Of a stretch of DNA of 64,000 bases, positions 43,890 through 52,114 are shown in pieces. Numbering within the stretch: the stretch's first letter is position 1; each line of letters begins with the position of its first letter. The translations under genes and the position numbers were made by a program. The notes beneath the pieces were generated by a model that saw only the letters and a list, made by a program, of their open reading frames with translations, did no database searches and was not told the DNA's origin. Origin of the DNA: an uncultured Clostridium sp. (lineage in GTDB: Bacteria; Bacillota; Clostridia; UBA1212; UBA1255); assembly GCA_900543695.1 (NCBI GenBank), contig UQSG01000011.1, forward strand, positions 1 through 64,000, in the 5' to 3' direction.

Positions 43890-44570
43890 ATGTTTAACAA
43901 AGCAAAGAAAGAAAAAGACACTTATGGGATCGTCGGTCTGGGACGATTTGGCTATGCGCTTGCAATGGAGCTCGCCACCTCCGGCGCCGACCTGGTCGCT
44001 TTAGACAGAGACGAGGAGAAAGTGCGGGAACTGCGGGATTACACCGAAAACGCCTATGTGGTAAAAAGCCTCGATAAAAAGTCACTTTCCGAAACGGGGA
44101 TACAGAACTGTGATGTCGCGGTGGTCTGCATCGGGGAGCAGATGGACACATCCATTCTGACCACGCTGAATCTGGTCAGTCTGGGAGTACCGGCAGTAAT
44201 CGCAAAGGCGACGAGTCTTGAGCACGGTGAAATACTTGAAAAGCTCGGCGCCGAGGTTGTATATCCGGAACGTGACATGGCGATCCGCCTTGCGCACCGG
44301 CTGGAAACCTCCAGAATGCTGGATTTCATTCAGCTCAGCGAGCAGCTCAATATTTCAAAGCTGATAATTCCGGACAGAATTGTCGGGAAAACCGTTCTGT
44401 CAGTCAATCTTCGAAAAGAATTTGGCATTAATATCATAGCGATAGAAAACAGCGGTATCTTAATCGAAACCATTCATCCGGATTATGTGTTCAAGAAAGG
44501 AGACATTTTGTTTATATCCGGCAGCAAAGCAGGCTTGAACCGCCTGTCCGCTTGGGCAGAGAAAGCCTGA
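43890..44570 (+). CDS. ktrA: KtrA-type RCK regulatory subunit
   Basis: A cytoplasmic 226-residue RCK protein that gates KtrB. The N-terminal Rossmann part has IVGLGRFGYALAME (nucleotide-binding GxGxFG) with the acidic LVALDRDE; an RCK_C domain follows (about 140-225). A single RCK unit is diagnostic of KtrA, while TrkA has two. AGGAGG at 43878-43883 touches the ATG at 43884 and stands 6 bases before that at 43890, so the latter is chosen. Confidence 0.93.
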   Translation: MFNKAKKEKDTYGIVGLGRFGYALAMELATSGADLVALDRDEEKVRELRDYTENAYVVKSLDKKSLSETGIQNCDVAVVCIGEQMDTSILTTLNLVSLGVPAVIAKATSLEHGEILEKLGAEVVYPERDMAIRLAHRLETSRMLDFIQLSEQLNISKLIIPDRIVGKTVLSVNLRKEFGINIIAIENSGILIETIHPDYVFKKGDILFISGSKAGLNRLSAWAEKA

Positions 44571-44580
44571 CGAGCCTAGC

Positions 44581-44614
44581 GCCCGTCAGGCCTGGATCAG
44601 GTCGGGCGGTTTTT
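44581..44614 (+). terminator. Possible terminator after ktrA
   Basis: GCCCG (44581-44585) pairs with CGGGC (44603-44607) around an inner CCTG/CAGG stem (44591-44601), then GG and TTTTT (44610-44614). A second fold, GCCTGACG (44565-44572) with CGTCAGGC (44584-44591), competes. The T run also belongs to palindromic element B. Confidence 0.35.
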
Positions 44615-44642
44615 CCCTAAAAGCCGAGGCCTTAGGGAAAAA
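44610..44642. repeat. Palindromic element B (TTTTTCCCTAA/TTAGGGAAAAA)
   Basis: TTTTTCCCTAA (44610-44620) and TTAGGGAAAAA (44632-44642) enclose GCC/GGC. Outer arms match elements A and C. It lies between ktrA and the nuclease-like gene, 122 bases before the latter's start and about 57 bases before its likely promoter. Confidence 0.75.
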
Positions 44643-44699
44643 GCAATTTTAGAAAAGCTGAAAAAGGTAAAAACTGGAGAATCTGGAAAAAGAAACTTG

Positions 44700-44728
44700 T
44701 TGAAGTTCAGACGAGAGCATGATAAACT
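44700..44728 (+). promoter_or_regulatory. Possible promoter of the nuclease-like gene
   Basis: TTGAAG at 44700-44705 and TAAACT at 44723-44728 with 17 bases between. GGGGAGAGG stands ahead of the TTG start at 44765. Confidence 0.4.
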
Positions 44729-44764
44729 ATAAGCAACTTTTTTCTCTGAGGGGAGAGGATTGCA

Positions 44765-45802
44765 TTGCTGCGTTATCATGAGTCGGACCGTGGAAGAAAT
44801 TTGCTGCTTTTGGAGAAATATGAAGGACAGCTTATTTTTTTGCGCGAGGAAATGCGGAATTTTGCAAATTATCCAAGAGGGAGCGTAGTGACAAAGGTAA
44901 CCCGCCGGGTATACCAAAGCAAAACGAAAGGCTTGCGGAAGTATGCAAATTTTTATGATAATATTGACGTGGACGGAAAACAGTTCCATGTGAGCAAGCG
45001 TGCGAAGCCGCACAGCCAGGAAGAGCTTCGGAAGAAATATGGAACCTATGATCCTAACGATTATCGGATTCCGGAAAATTTGCCTGGAATTCGGGATAAA
45101 TTGCGTTATAAAAAATATATAGAGGATTCTGTAAGAGAACTGGAAAAATTGGCAAAAGAAACGAGAGAACGTCTGAATTTCGGGAAACGAAGGCGCGAAA
45201 AGGAAATTACCAGGGAAATTGCCAGAAATCTTGGGCTCAAATATGAAATAGGACGCAGAAGCATGGAATCGTGCAGAGAAAATTCGATGGAAAAAACAAT
45301 GATTGCCAGATACGGCACAAAAAAACAGCTCAGTACGGCATTTGAAAGCGATGCTCAGAGGCTGTTTTACCTGCGCGCCGGAAAAATCATACAGACGACG
45401 CAGGGTGATTCGGTACGCTCACGTGCTGAGCTGCTGGTAGCGGAAATCCTAAATACATTGGAAATCCCGTATATTTATGAGTATTATATGCCAGAGGCGG
45501 CTTTAAGCTGCGATTTTCTGCTGCAAGTGGGCGGAAGAAAATATTATATGGAAATACTGGGAATGATGGATCGAAAAGACTATCGGGAACGATGGGAGAA
45601 AAAACTGACGGCTTACCGAGAAATCGGCATCGAATTGGGCAAAAATCTTATTGTGCTGGATCTTACGGACCGGGATTACCTAGATGCCGGCTGGATCAAA
45701 ACAGTATTTTGCGGTTTGGCGGCGCGGAAACTGCCGCAGGGCGTTATATACGGCGTGGAAAATATACAAAAGGCAAGAAAAATCAGAAGACGGACGGAAT
45801 AG
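44765..45802 (+). CDS. Stand-alone protein with a C-terminal PD-(D/E)XK nuclease-like region
   Basis: I do not recognise this 345-residue basic protein as a named family. The N-terminal 200 residues are helical, with many Lys and Arg, for example KETRERLNFGKRRREKE. From about residue 215 it looks like a restriction-endonuclease fold: RSRAELLVAEIL (Glu222), CDFLLQVGG (Asp250), YYMEILG (Glu263), then Tyr273, Lys280 and Tyr284, a spacing seen in DUF559- and Vsr-like nucleases in which the motif Lys has moved to a helix. The start is a TTG with GGGGAGAGG ahead. No methyltransferase, helicase or mobile gene is near. It has element B in front and a hairpin behind. Nuclease activity is inferred. Confidence 0.55.
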   Translation: MLRYHESDRGRNLLLLEKYEGQLIFLREEMRNFANYPRGSVVTKVTRRVYQSKTKGLRKYANFYDNIDVDGKQFHVSKRAKPHSQEELRKKYGTYDPNDYRIPENLPGIRDKLRYKKYIEDSVRELEKLAKETRERLNFGKRRREKEITREIARNLGLKYEIGRRSMESCRENSMEKTMIARYGTKKQLSTAFESDAQRLFYLRAGKIIQTTQGDSVRSRAELLVAEILNTLEIPYIYEYYMPEAALSCDFLLQVGGRKYYMEILGMMDRKDYRERWEKKLTAYREIGIELGKNLIVLDLTDRDYLDAGWIKTVFCGLAARKLPQGVIYGVENIQKARKIRRRTE

Positions 45803-45840
45803 GAAAAGAAGACCGCGGAGACGGAATTCCGTATCCGCGG
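45801..45840 (-). terminator. Hairpin between convergent genes, terminator for spoIVA
   Basis: CCGCGGA (45813-45819) and TCCGCGG (45834-45840) enclose the palindrome ACGGAATTCCGT. On the minus strand the stem is followed by TCTTCTTTT, which suits termination of spoIVA; the plus strand lacks a T run. Confidence 0.5.
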
Positions 45841-45882
45841 CGTCTGTATGGCTCGGCTGCTTTGAAAGGCCGTAGTTTTTCC

Positions 45883-47361
45883 TTACAGGATTATGCAGAT
45901 CAGGCCGCCGCTGCCTTCGTTAATGACACGCTGTATCGTTTCCTGGAGCTTTACGCGTTCTTCATCGGGGATACGGTTCAATTTGCTTTGGAGTCCTTCT
46001 CCCATCAGCTCGTTTAACGGCTTGCCAAATAAATTAGACGTCCATATAGACTGCGGATTGCCCTCAAACTCGTTTAATATGTAATTTACTAGTTCTTCGG
46101 ACTGTTTTTCTGTTCCGACAAAGGGTGCGATTTCGGTTTCAATATCGGCTTTGATCATGTGAATAGAAGGGGCGTGTGCACGCAGCCTTACTCCGAATCG
46201 ATTTCCTTGCTTTACAATCTGTGGTTCTTCCAGATGCATCTCTTCGATTGTAGGCATCACGATTCCGTACCCTTTTAGTTCCACCTCTCGAAGCGCATAC
46301 TCGATTCGCTCGTGTTCTCTTTTTATGCGTCCGAGATCTTTGATCATTGAAACAAGCGCTTTGTCGTCGGTAATATCGAGACCAGAACGATCGGACAAAA
46401 TCTGGTAAAATAATTCGTCAGGTAATTGAAGCTCGACTAAAGAACAGCCGCTTCCTGCGTTTATGGAGGAAACGGTGGCCTTTTTTATAAAGGGATAATT
46501 TTCCAGAGCTTCCACGCATTTGCTGATATGTCTGACTTTTGAAGCCGATTCAAACGAATCTCGGATTGCGTCTGTCAGAGATGCTTTCAGGGCTTCGTTA
46601 TAATCCAGGCTGACCATCCAGGACGGAATATTGATTCCGATTTCGCAGATTGGAAATTCATACAGTACAGTTTGCATAATATCGTTGATATCTTCCTGAG
46701 ACATTGAGCTGCAATTTACGGGCAGGACGGGAACGCCGTATTTTTCGCCAAGCATTTCTCTGATTGCAAGGGTTTCTTCCTGCGCCGGGTCGATGCAGTT
46801 AAGTAAAATAGCAAAGGGCTTCCCAGTGTTTTTCATTTCTGTAATGACTCGCTCTTCGGCTTCCTCATACTCACTGCGTGCGATATCGGTAATGCTTCCA
46901 TCCGTTGTAACCACAAGGCCGATTGTGGAATGTTCCGTAATCACCTTTTTGGTGCCGATTTCCGCCGCTTCACCAAATGGGATTTTTTCTTCAAACCAGG
47001 GAGTGTCAACCATTCTCGGGACGTCGTTTTCCAAATGACCGAGGGCGCCTTCGACAAGATAGCCCACACAGTCCACCAGGCGTACTTTGAGTTTGATATT
47101 GCCGTCGATCGTAATATTTGCGGCTTCATTCGGGATGAATTTAGGCTCTGTCGTCATGATTGTTTTCCCCGAAGCGCTCTGCGGCAGCTCGTCAATTGCT
47201 CTGTCGCGTTCGAAGGTATCCGTGATATTCGGAATCACCAATAAATCCATAAAACGTTTAATAAAAGTAGACTTGCCCGTGCGGACGGGACCTACCACGC
47301 CAATATAAATATCTCCGTTTGTTCTCTCCGCTATTTGCTGGTAAATATCAAATCTATCCAC
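45883..47361 (-). CDS. spoIVA: Stage IV sporulation protein A
   Basis: SpoIVA is an ATP-hydrolysing protein that polymerises on the forespore surface and forms the base of the spore coat. The 492-residue product matches the full length of the family. It starts MDRFDIYQQIAERTNGD, has the Walker A GPVRTGKSTFI near residue 24, and ends NEGSGGLICIIL. GGGAGG stands ahead of the ATG. Upstream on the minus strand CATATACT (47416-47423) resembles a sigma-E -10 (CATACAnT), which would fit, but no firm -35 is seen. It marks the organism as an endospore former. Confidence 0.96.
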   Translation of the reverse strand: MDRFDIYQQIAERTNGDIYIGVVGPVRTGKSTFIKRFMDLLVIPNITDTFERDRAIDELPQSASGKTIMTTEPKFIPNEAANITIDGNIKLKVRLVDCVGYLVEGALGHLENDVPRMVDTPWFEEKIPFGEAAEIGTKKVITEHSTIGLVVTTDGSITDIARSEYEEAEERVITEMKNTGKPFAILLNCIDPAQEETLAIREMLGEKYGVPVLPVNCSSMSQEDINDIMQTVLYEFPICEIGINIPSWMVSLDYNEALKASLTDAIRDSFESASKVRHISKCVEALENYPFIKKATVSSINAGSGCSLVELQLPDELFYQILSDRSGLDITDDKALVSMIKDLGRIKREHERIEYALREVELKGYGIVMPTIEEMHLEEPQIVKQGNRFGVRLRAHAPSIHMIKADIETEIAPFVGTEKQSEELVNYILNEFEGNPQSIWTSNLFGKPLNELMGEGLQSKLNRIPDEERVKLQETIQRVINEGSGGLICIIL

Positions 47362-47451
47362 CGAAATACCTCCCTTATAAATAGTAACCCTGTACTCGCT
47401 GCGGTTTACAAAATAAGTATATGTGGGGGCTACGGAATTAATACTTAAAAA

Positions 47452-47486
47452 TTTTTTCCCTAAAAAGACGTCCGTCAGGGAAAAAA
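47452..47486. repeat. Palindromic element C (TTTTTTCCCT/AGGGAAAAAA)
   Basis: TTTTTTCCCT (47452-47461) and AGGGAAAAAA (47477-47486) enclose GACG/CGTC. Outer arms match A and B; the inner stem differs but pairs. It lies between spoIVA and the DUF6273 gene, 52 bases ahead of the latter's promoter. Confidence 0.75.
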
Positions 47487-47537
47487 CGAGCGGCGGCCCG
47501 AGACGCTATTTTTAATTGAAAATACAATATTTATTTA

Positions 47538-47566
47538 TTGACATAGAATACAATAAAATGTATACT
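47538..47566 (+). promoter_or_regulatory. Promoter of the DUF6273 lipoprotein gene
   Basis: TTGACA at 47538-47543, 17 bases, TATACT at 47561-47566. The leader is about 40 bases, with AGGAGG at 47596-47601 before the ATG at 47612. Confidence 0.7.
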
Positions 47567-47611
47567 TCAACAGTATATTGAGTATCACTCGTATTAGGAG
47601 GAATCAGATCT

Positions 47612-48616
47612 ATGACACGGAGAAGGCTATTGCCTGCAATATTATTAGCGGGGATTCTTGCTTCGGTTTTATTGCTTGCGGGCTGTAAAAGTACGGAGAA
47701 AGGTGTATCGACTTGGTCGGCAAATGGCGGCGATCCGTCTTTTGAAAAACAAGAAGAGGTTTCCGCGGACAAGCTGATGCAGTTCGGCGTATATCCTCAG
47801 TCGAAAGCGGACAGTAAGATTCAAAGTGATATCAAGAGCAAGGTTACGATCGATGAGGAAACGGGATTATGGAACGAATGCGATGACGAAACCATGTATG
47901 CGAGATATGATCTTGAGACGGGATACTTCATATATGCGGCCAAAGTTGACGGCGTCAGGCAGGAGGAACAATATTATATGCAATGCGGGGAAGACCTGTT
48001 TTTGGTTGAGCCTCTTCAATGGATTGTTCTGGAGACGGTCGGATCCGACAGTATTATTATTTCCAATAAAGTGATAGACGGCGGCAGAAAATACAGCGAT
48101 CTTTACGGCGAATGCACATGGGAAACATCTTCCATGCGCGACTGGCTCAACGGAACGGGAGATTATGATGCGAGAACGGGTTCGGCATATAATACGCAAT
48201 TGAACTTTATCAACAGAGCGTTTACAAGCGACGAAATCAGCCGCATTCAGACGGTCAGTCTTACCGCGGCGGACAACGAAACATACGGTACGGACGGGGG
48301 AGCAAGCACCACCGATAAAATATATCTTCTCTCCGCGGCTGAGTTTGAAGAATATTTTAAAGCGGAAGACAGTGAAATCAATGCAATGGCGTATGCCACG
48401 GATTATGCCGTAGCACGCGGCGTTTCCGTGGGCGAGGATTCTGAGGCGAACTGGTGGCTGAGAGACCCGGGTGCGAAGACGTATATGCTTGGCGTCAATC
48501 GCGCGGGTACTGTAACGGAGGGCGGTTATTCCGTACATGATACGACTGAGGGCATACGGCCAGTGCTTCGCGTTCCGACCTCGCTGCTCCAGAGAGTAGA
48601 AGTCTCCGCAGAGTGA
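47612..48616 (+). CDS. DUF6273-type lipoprotein
   Basis: A 334-residue lipoprotein with a three-arginine start, a hydrophobic stretch and the lipobox LLLAGC. The mature part has features of the DUF6273 family: MQFGVYPQSK, PLQWIVLE, SSMRDWLNG, DKIYLLSAAEFEEYF, WWLRDPG and GIRPVLRVP. This fold is widespread on Clostridia surface proteins; its function is not known. Related folds in formylglycine-type proteins bind ligands or glycans, which is only a hint. It is transcribed alone from a strong promoter divergent from spoIVA. Confidence 0.85.
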   Translation: MTRRRLLPAILLAGILASVLLLAGCKSTEKGVSTWSANGGDPSFEKQEEVSADKLMQFGVYPQSKADSKIQSDIKSKVTIDEETGLWNECDDETMYARYDLETGYFIYAAKVDGVRQEEQYYMQCGEDLFLVEPLQWIVLETVGSDSIIISNKVIDGGRKYSDLYGECTWETSSMRDWLNGTGDYDARTGSAYNTQLNFINRAFTSDEISRIQTVSLTAADNETYGTDGGASTTDKIYLLSAAEFEEYFKAEDSEINAMAYATDYAVARGVSVGEDSEANWWLRDPGAKTYMLGVNRAGTVTEGGYSVHDTTEGIRPVLRVPTSLLQRVEVSAE

Positions 48617-48653
48617 TCGGGAAACAGCATTTTCGAAAATTTTCAAAAGACTA

Positions 48654-48682
48654 TTGACAACGCCTGTCCGGTGTTGTATTAT
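48654..48682 (+). promoter_or_regulatory. tRNA-Lys promoter
   Basis: TTGACA at 48654-48659 and TATTAT at 48677-48682 with a 17-base spacer, 35 bases ahead of the mature tRNA 5' end. Confidence 0.75.
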
Positions 48683-48717
48683 ATCCTAGCGCTTTGCAGA
48701 AGCAAAGCCTTGGACGT

Positions 48718-48793
48718 GATCTATTAGCTCAGTTGGTAGAGCACCTGACTTTTAATCAGGGTGTCCGGAGTTCGAGCCTCCGATAGATCACCA
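48718..48793 (+). tRNA. tRNA-Lys (anticodon TTT)
   Basis: A full cloverleaf can be drawn: acceptor GATCTAT with ATAGATC, D arm with AGCTCAGTTGGTAGAGC, anticodon stem CCTGA/TCAGG around CTTTTAA (anticodon TTT), T arm CGGAG-TTCGAGC-CTCCG and encoded CCA at 48791-48793. It is followed by a strong terminator. Confidence 0.97.
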
Positions 48794-48796
48794 CGG

Positions 48797-48832
48797 AAAT
48801 CCGAATCTGCATGCCGCAGATTCGGATTTTTA
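48797..48832 (+). terminator. Terminator of tRNA-Lys
   Basis: A perfect 14-base stem, AAATCCGAATCTGC (48797-48810) with its complement (48816-48829), a five-base loop, and T run TTTTT spanning the stem end and beyond. The hisS gene starts 34 bases later, so hisS may be read through or use another promoter. Confidence 0.8.
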
Positions 48833-48865
48833 TATTGAACGGAAATTTGGAAGGAAAAGATCAGA

Positions 48866-50209
48866 ATGATTGAGAACCAGACAACGCAGGAAAAGAAAAA
48901 AATAACGGAACCCACCATATTATCCGGCTTTCTGGAGCTTCTTCCCAGAGAACAGATGATGATGACGCACATGATGGATACCATCAAAAATACATTCGAA
49001 AGTTATGGCTTTATCCCCCTTGATACGCCGGTACTAGAGAAAGCGGAAATCTTGCTGGCGAAAAGCGGCGGAGAAACAGCCAAACAGGTATATCGCTTCA
49101 GCAGAGGCGACAGCGATATCGCCATGCGTTTTGATCTGACCGTTCCTCTGGCGAGGTATGTAGCGCAGCATTACGGTGATCTTACTTTCCCGTTCCGCAG
49201 ATATCATATCGGCAAGGTCTATCGCGGTGAAAAGCCACAGAAAGGGAGATTCAGAGAATTTTACCAGTGCGATATTGACATCATCGGAAATGGCACGCTT
49301 GGAATCGTAAATGACGCGGAGATCGTAAGTGTAATTTTTTCAACATTTAAAGCGCTGAATATCGGAAAATTTAAAATCATGATCAATAATCGGAAGCTGC
49401 TCAACGGCTGCTTTGCGCATCTGGGAATACGCGACCACGTCGAAGCGCTCAGGATCATAGATAAAATCGATAAAATCGGCAGAGAAAATGTCAAAAGGGA
49501 GCTCGTGGCAATTGGAATCGGCGCAGAACCGGCGGAAGCGCTGCTTGACTTTATCGGCATATCAGGCAGCATTCAGGAGATCCTCTCACAGCTGAAGTCA
49601 AAAAACATTTCAAACGCAGCGTATGCGCAGGGCCTTGCAGAGCTGGAGGCGGTCTGCGGGAATATAAAAGCGCTCGGCGTAGACGAACAATATTTTACAA
49701 TCAGTCTGAAAATCGCAAGAGGCCTCGATTATTATACGGGCACGGTGTATGAGACGCTTCTCACCGATTATCCGCAGCTCGGCAGCATTTGCTCCGGCGG
49801 GCGCTATGATGAGCTGGCATCGAATTACACCAGACAAAGCCTTCCCGGGGTAGGAATTTCCATCGGACTGTCGCGCCTGTTTTATCAGCTCAACGAGGTG
49901 GGCGCAATCAGCTGCGACGGCGCCTGCACACCGACCGAAATTCTTTTTATTCCAATGGAGGACACGGTTTCTTATACGCTGGAAAAGGCCACGGCATTTC
50001 GCAATGCCGGTTATCGCGTTGAGGTATATCTGAACGAAGGAAAGCTGTCGAAGAAGCTGACGTATGCCAATAAGCTGGGGATTCCCTATGTCATAGTCGT
50101 CGGAAGTGAAGAACGCGAAAAAGGAATCCTTCGAATCAAAAATATGGCGACGGGAGAACAAACCGAGCTTTCATCCCCAGAAGACGTCAAAAGCATCGTA
50201 AAAAAATGA
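48866..50209 (+). CDS. hisS: Histidyl-tRNA synthetase
   Basis: A 447-residue class II synthetase that charges tRNA-His. It has motif 2 FRRYHIGKVYRGEKPQKGR, the histidine-specific ARGLDYYTGTVYE and GGRYDELASNY, and a complete C-terminal anticodon-binding domain (from TEILFIPMED). This last domain separates it from HisZ, the regulatory paralogue. No aspS, which often follows hisS, is seen; the next gene has its own promoter. The ATG has GGAAGG ahead. Confidence 0.94.
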   Translation: MIENQTTQEKKKITEPTILSGFLELLPREQMMMTHMMDTIKNTFESYGFIPLDTPVLEKAEILLAKSGGETAKQVYRFSRGDSDIAMRFDLTVPLARYVAQHYGDLTFPFRRYHIGKVYRGEKPQKGRFREFYQCDIDIIGNGTLGIVNDAEIVSVIFSTFKALNIGKFKIMINNRKLLNGCFAHLGIRDHVEALRIIDKIDKIGRENVKRELVAIGIGAEPAEALLDFIGISGSIQEILSQLKSKNISNAAYAQGLAELEAVCGNIKALGVDEQYFTISLKIARGLDYYTGTVYETLLTDYPQLGSICSGGRYDELASNYTRQSLPGVGISIGLSRLFYQLNEVGAISCDGACTPTEILFIPMEDTVSYTLEKATAFRNAGYRVEVYLNEGKLSKKLTYANKLGIPYVIVVGSEEREKGILRIKNMATGEQTELSSPEDVKSIVKK

Positions 50210-50210
50210 T

Positions 50211-50239
50211 TTGACATCAGTTGTATTTCTATGTAGAAT
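50211..50239 (+). promoter_or_regulatory. Promoter of the 50273 gene
   Basis: TTGACA at 50211-50216 and TAGAAT at 50234-50239, 17 bases apart, directly behind the hisS stop. AAGGGG serves the ATG at 50273. Confidence 0.7.
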
Positions 50240-50272
50240 TGATATAAATATTATATCGAAGGGGTTTCATAT

Positions 50273-50767
50273 ATGAGAAAAAGAACGTTACTTACGAATA
50301 TATTCATTGTTGTATTGATGATTTCCATCGTATTCGTACTTCTGGCTTTCTTTGAAGTTTTTCCGGAAAGCGCCCAGTCGGCGATCCTATTTGCTTCGAT
50401 GTCACTTGCCTTGATTTCGGTTGCGCTGGTGGATATTGTTTTCCCGCTGATCGACAACGCGTCCAGATTTAAAAATGAAAATTCTTATAAAGTAAAAACG
50501 GTTATAAAAATCGTATTGTTCCTTGTAGCCGTCGCGTTTCTTCTGTTTACCGTGAAGGGCATCGGCTTCTTCAAAACACAGTTCCTCGGAATCGCCCTGT
50601 TCTGCGTCGCATATCTGGCTCAATTCTTTATTGACCTTGACAAAAACAAAAAGAATCAAGGCGAAGAAGAGGATGATGAGGACGCGGCCGAAGACAGGAT
50701 CGAGGATGAAGAGGAATTCGACAACAATTACATCGACGATGCGGAAGAGGACGATGAGGACAAATAA
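50273..50767 (+). CDS. Small membrane protein with acidic C-terminal tail
   Basis: The 164-residue protein has four hydrophobic segments (about 7-25, 34-55, 70-90, 98-115) and a C-terminal tail of about 40 residues, of which more than half are Asp or Glu. I do not recognise a family. The tail might bind cations or basic proteins on the cytoplasmic side. The last 40 bases overlap the 3' end of mtaB on the other strand, so the acidic tail is read antisense as a serine run there. It stands alone behind a strong promoter. Confidence 0.7.
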   Translation: MRKRTLLTNIFIVVLMISIVFVLLAFFEVFPESAQSAILFASMSLALISVALVDIVFPLIDNASRFKNENSYKVKTVIKIVLFLVAVAFLLFTVKGIGFFKTQFLGIALFCVAYLAQFFIDLDKNKKNQGEEEDDEDAAEDRIEDEEEFDNNYIDDAEEDDEDK

Positions 50768-52054
50768 CCGGTCACCGTTTCTCCGTCCGTACTGAGCGGG
50801 ATTACCGTTCCCGTTTTTCCGCGCAGATTCTGATCTGACGCGCAGACAAATTCAATAAAATTTTCAGAATGTCCTTTGAGAAACCCGTCTTTCCAAGTTT
50901 CGAAAAGGACGTTCGCTTTTTTCCCCGAAGATACGAATTCCGAAAGCAGGGAAGCTTTTATGGAAGCCTGCATTGAAGCCAACTGAGCGGCACGCTGCTT
51001 TTTGACGGCCTTGGGGATTTGCCCCTCCAACTGGGCCGCCGCTGTTCCGGAACGCTGTGAATACGGAAAAATATGCACGTGCAGAAAGCGGACTGCTTCT
51101 AGAAAACGTACCGTCTCCAGAAAGTCTTCCTCCGTCTCTCCCGGGAATCCGGTAATGACATCGGCGAATAAATTACAGTCCGGGAAAAGCGATTTCAGAT
51201 ATAAAATCTGCTCCATCGCCGTCTGACTATTATATCTTCTGCGCATGGCGGCAAGAATCTTACTGCTGCCGCTCTGAAGTGAAATGTGAAAATGCGGGCA
51301 AAGCTTTTCGACGGTTTTCAGCGCGTCCGCAACGTCCTTCCGGATAAAAAACGGATCGAGAGAGCCAAGGCGGATTCGCTCAAGCCCGTCCACCCTGTCA
51401 AGCTCGGAAAGAAGCGCAAGCAGGTCAAATTGGTAGGAGGAAATCTCGATGCCAGTCAAAACGATTTCCTTGCAGCCGCCGTTGACAAGCGTACGAACTT
51501 CTCGCAGAACGGCAGCTCGCGGCTTCGAGCGAACGGGCCCGCGCGCCGTTGGGATGATGCAGTACGAACAGCGCGCCCCGCAGCCGTCTTCAATCTTGAT
51601 ATAAGCGCGCGTCCGATGAAAGGTATCGACAGAAACATCGCAGAGCGTATGCGAGAAAGGCAATATGGAAACGGACTGCTCCCGGCACCCGCTGCTTGCG
51701 GCCGCTAAAATGCGTTCCGCGACCACCGTTTTGTTCTCGTTCCCGGTAATCAACGTTACTCCTTCGATTTTTGAAATCAATTCCGGCCGGGTCTGTGCCA
51801 AGCATCCTGTGACAGCAATAAAAGCGTTCGGATTTTTATGGATCGCGCGGCGCACGACGCGGAGCGCTTTCCGATCGCTATCCGCGGTAACGGTACAGGT
51901 ATTGACGACATATATATCGCAGATATCGTCAAACTCCCGGAGCTCGACGCCCCGCGCGGCAAGCGCCGCGGCAATGGCCTCGCTTTCATAAAAATTTACC
52001 TTGCAGCCCAGTGTGTAAATCGCAGCAGTATACTGTTTTTTTTCTATGACGCAT
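50728..52054 (-). CDS. mtaB: tRNA t6A37 methylthiotransferase MtaB, with apparent frameshift near the start
   Basis: MtaB is a radical-SAM enzyme that adds a methylthio group to t6A37 in tRNA. Cysteines of the N-terminal cluster are in TLGCKVN, VNTCTVT and VTGCLAQ; the radical-SAM motif is CGARCSYC. The reading frame for TLGCKVN extends up to about 52080 but has no ATG, GTG or TTG before the family motif. An ATG at 52054 with AAAGGA ahead lies in another frame; dropping one A of the A8 run (T8 at 52036-52043 on the plus strand) joins them to a protein of about 441 residues, a normal size. The 3' end overlaps the convergent gene by 40 bases and codes a serine run. Sequencing error, slippage or an unusual start are the options. 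Confidence 0.8.
50797..50818 (+). terminator. Weak terminator after the 50273 gene
   Basis: CGGGA (50797-50801) with TCCCG (50809-50813), followed by TTTTT (50814-50818). It lies inside the mtaB coding region on the other strand, so it is under double constraint. Confidence 0.35.
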
Positions 52055-52085
52055 CCACCCGATCCTTTAAATTTAAAGCGGTAAA

Positions 52086-52114
52086 ATTATAGGCGATCCG
52101 CAATTTAATGTCAA
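52086..52114 (-). promoter_or_regulatory. Consensus mtaB promoter
   Basis: On the minus strand TTGACA (52109-52114) is followed after 17 bases by TATAAT (52086-52091). The leader to the ATG at 52054 is about 25 bases. The -35 touches that of the divergent promoter, making the palindrome TGTCAATTGACA. Confidence 0.75.

Noticed and set aside
44610..47486. Elements B and C as ends of a mobile element holding the nuclease-like gene and spoIVA
   Set aside because: spoIVA is a core spore gene, no transposase or target duplication is seen, and a third copy lies elsewhere without such a cargo.
48866..50209. HisZ regulatory subunit instead of HisS
   Set aside because: The C-terminal anticodon-binding domain and the ARGLDYYTGTVYE motif are present and there is no hisG nearby.
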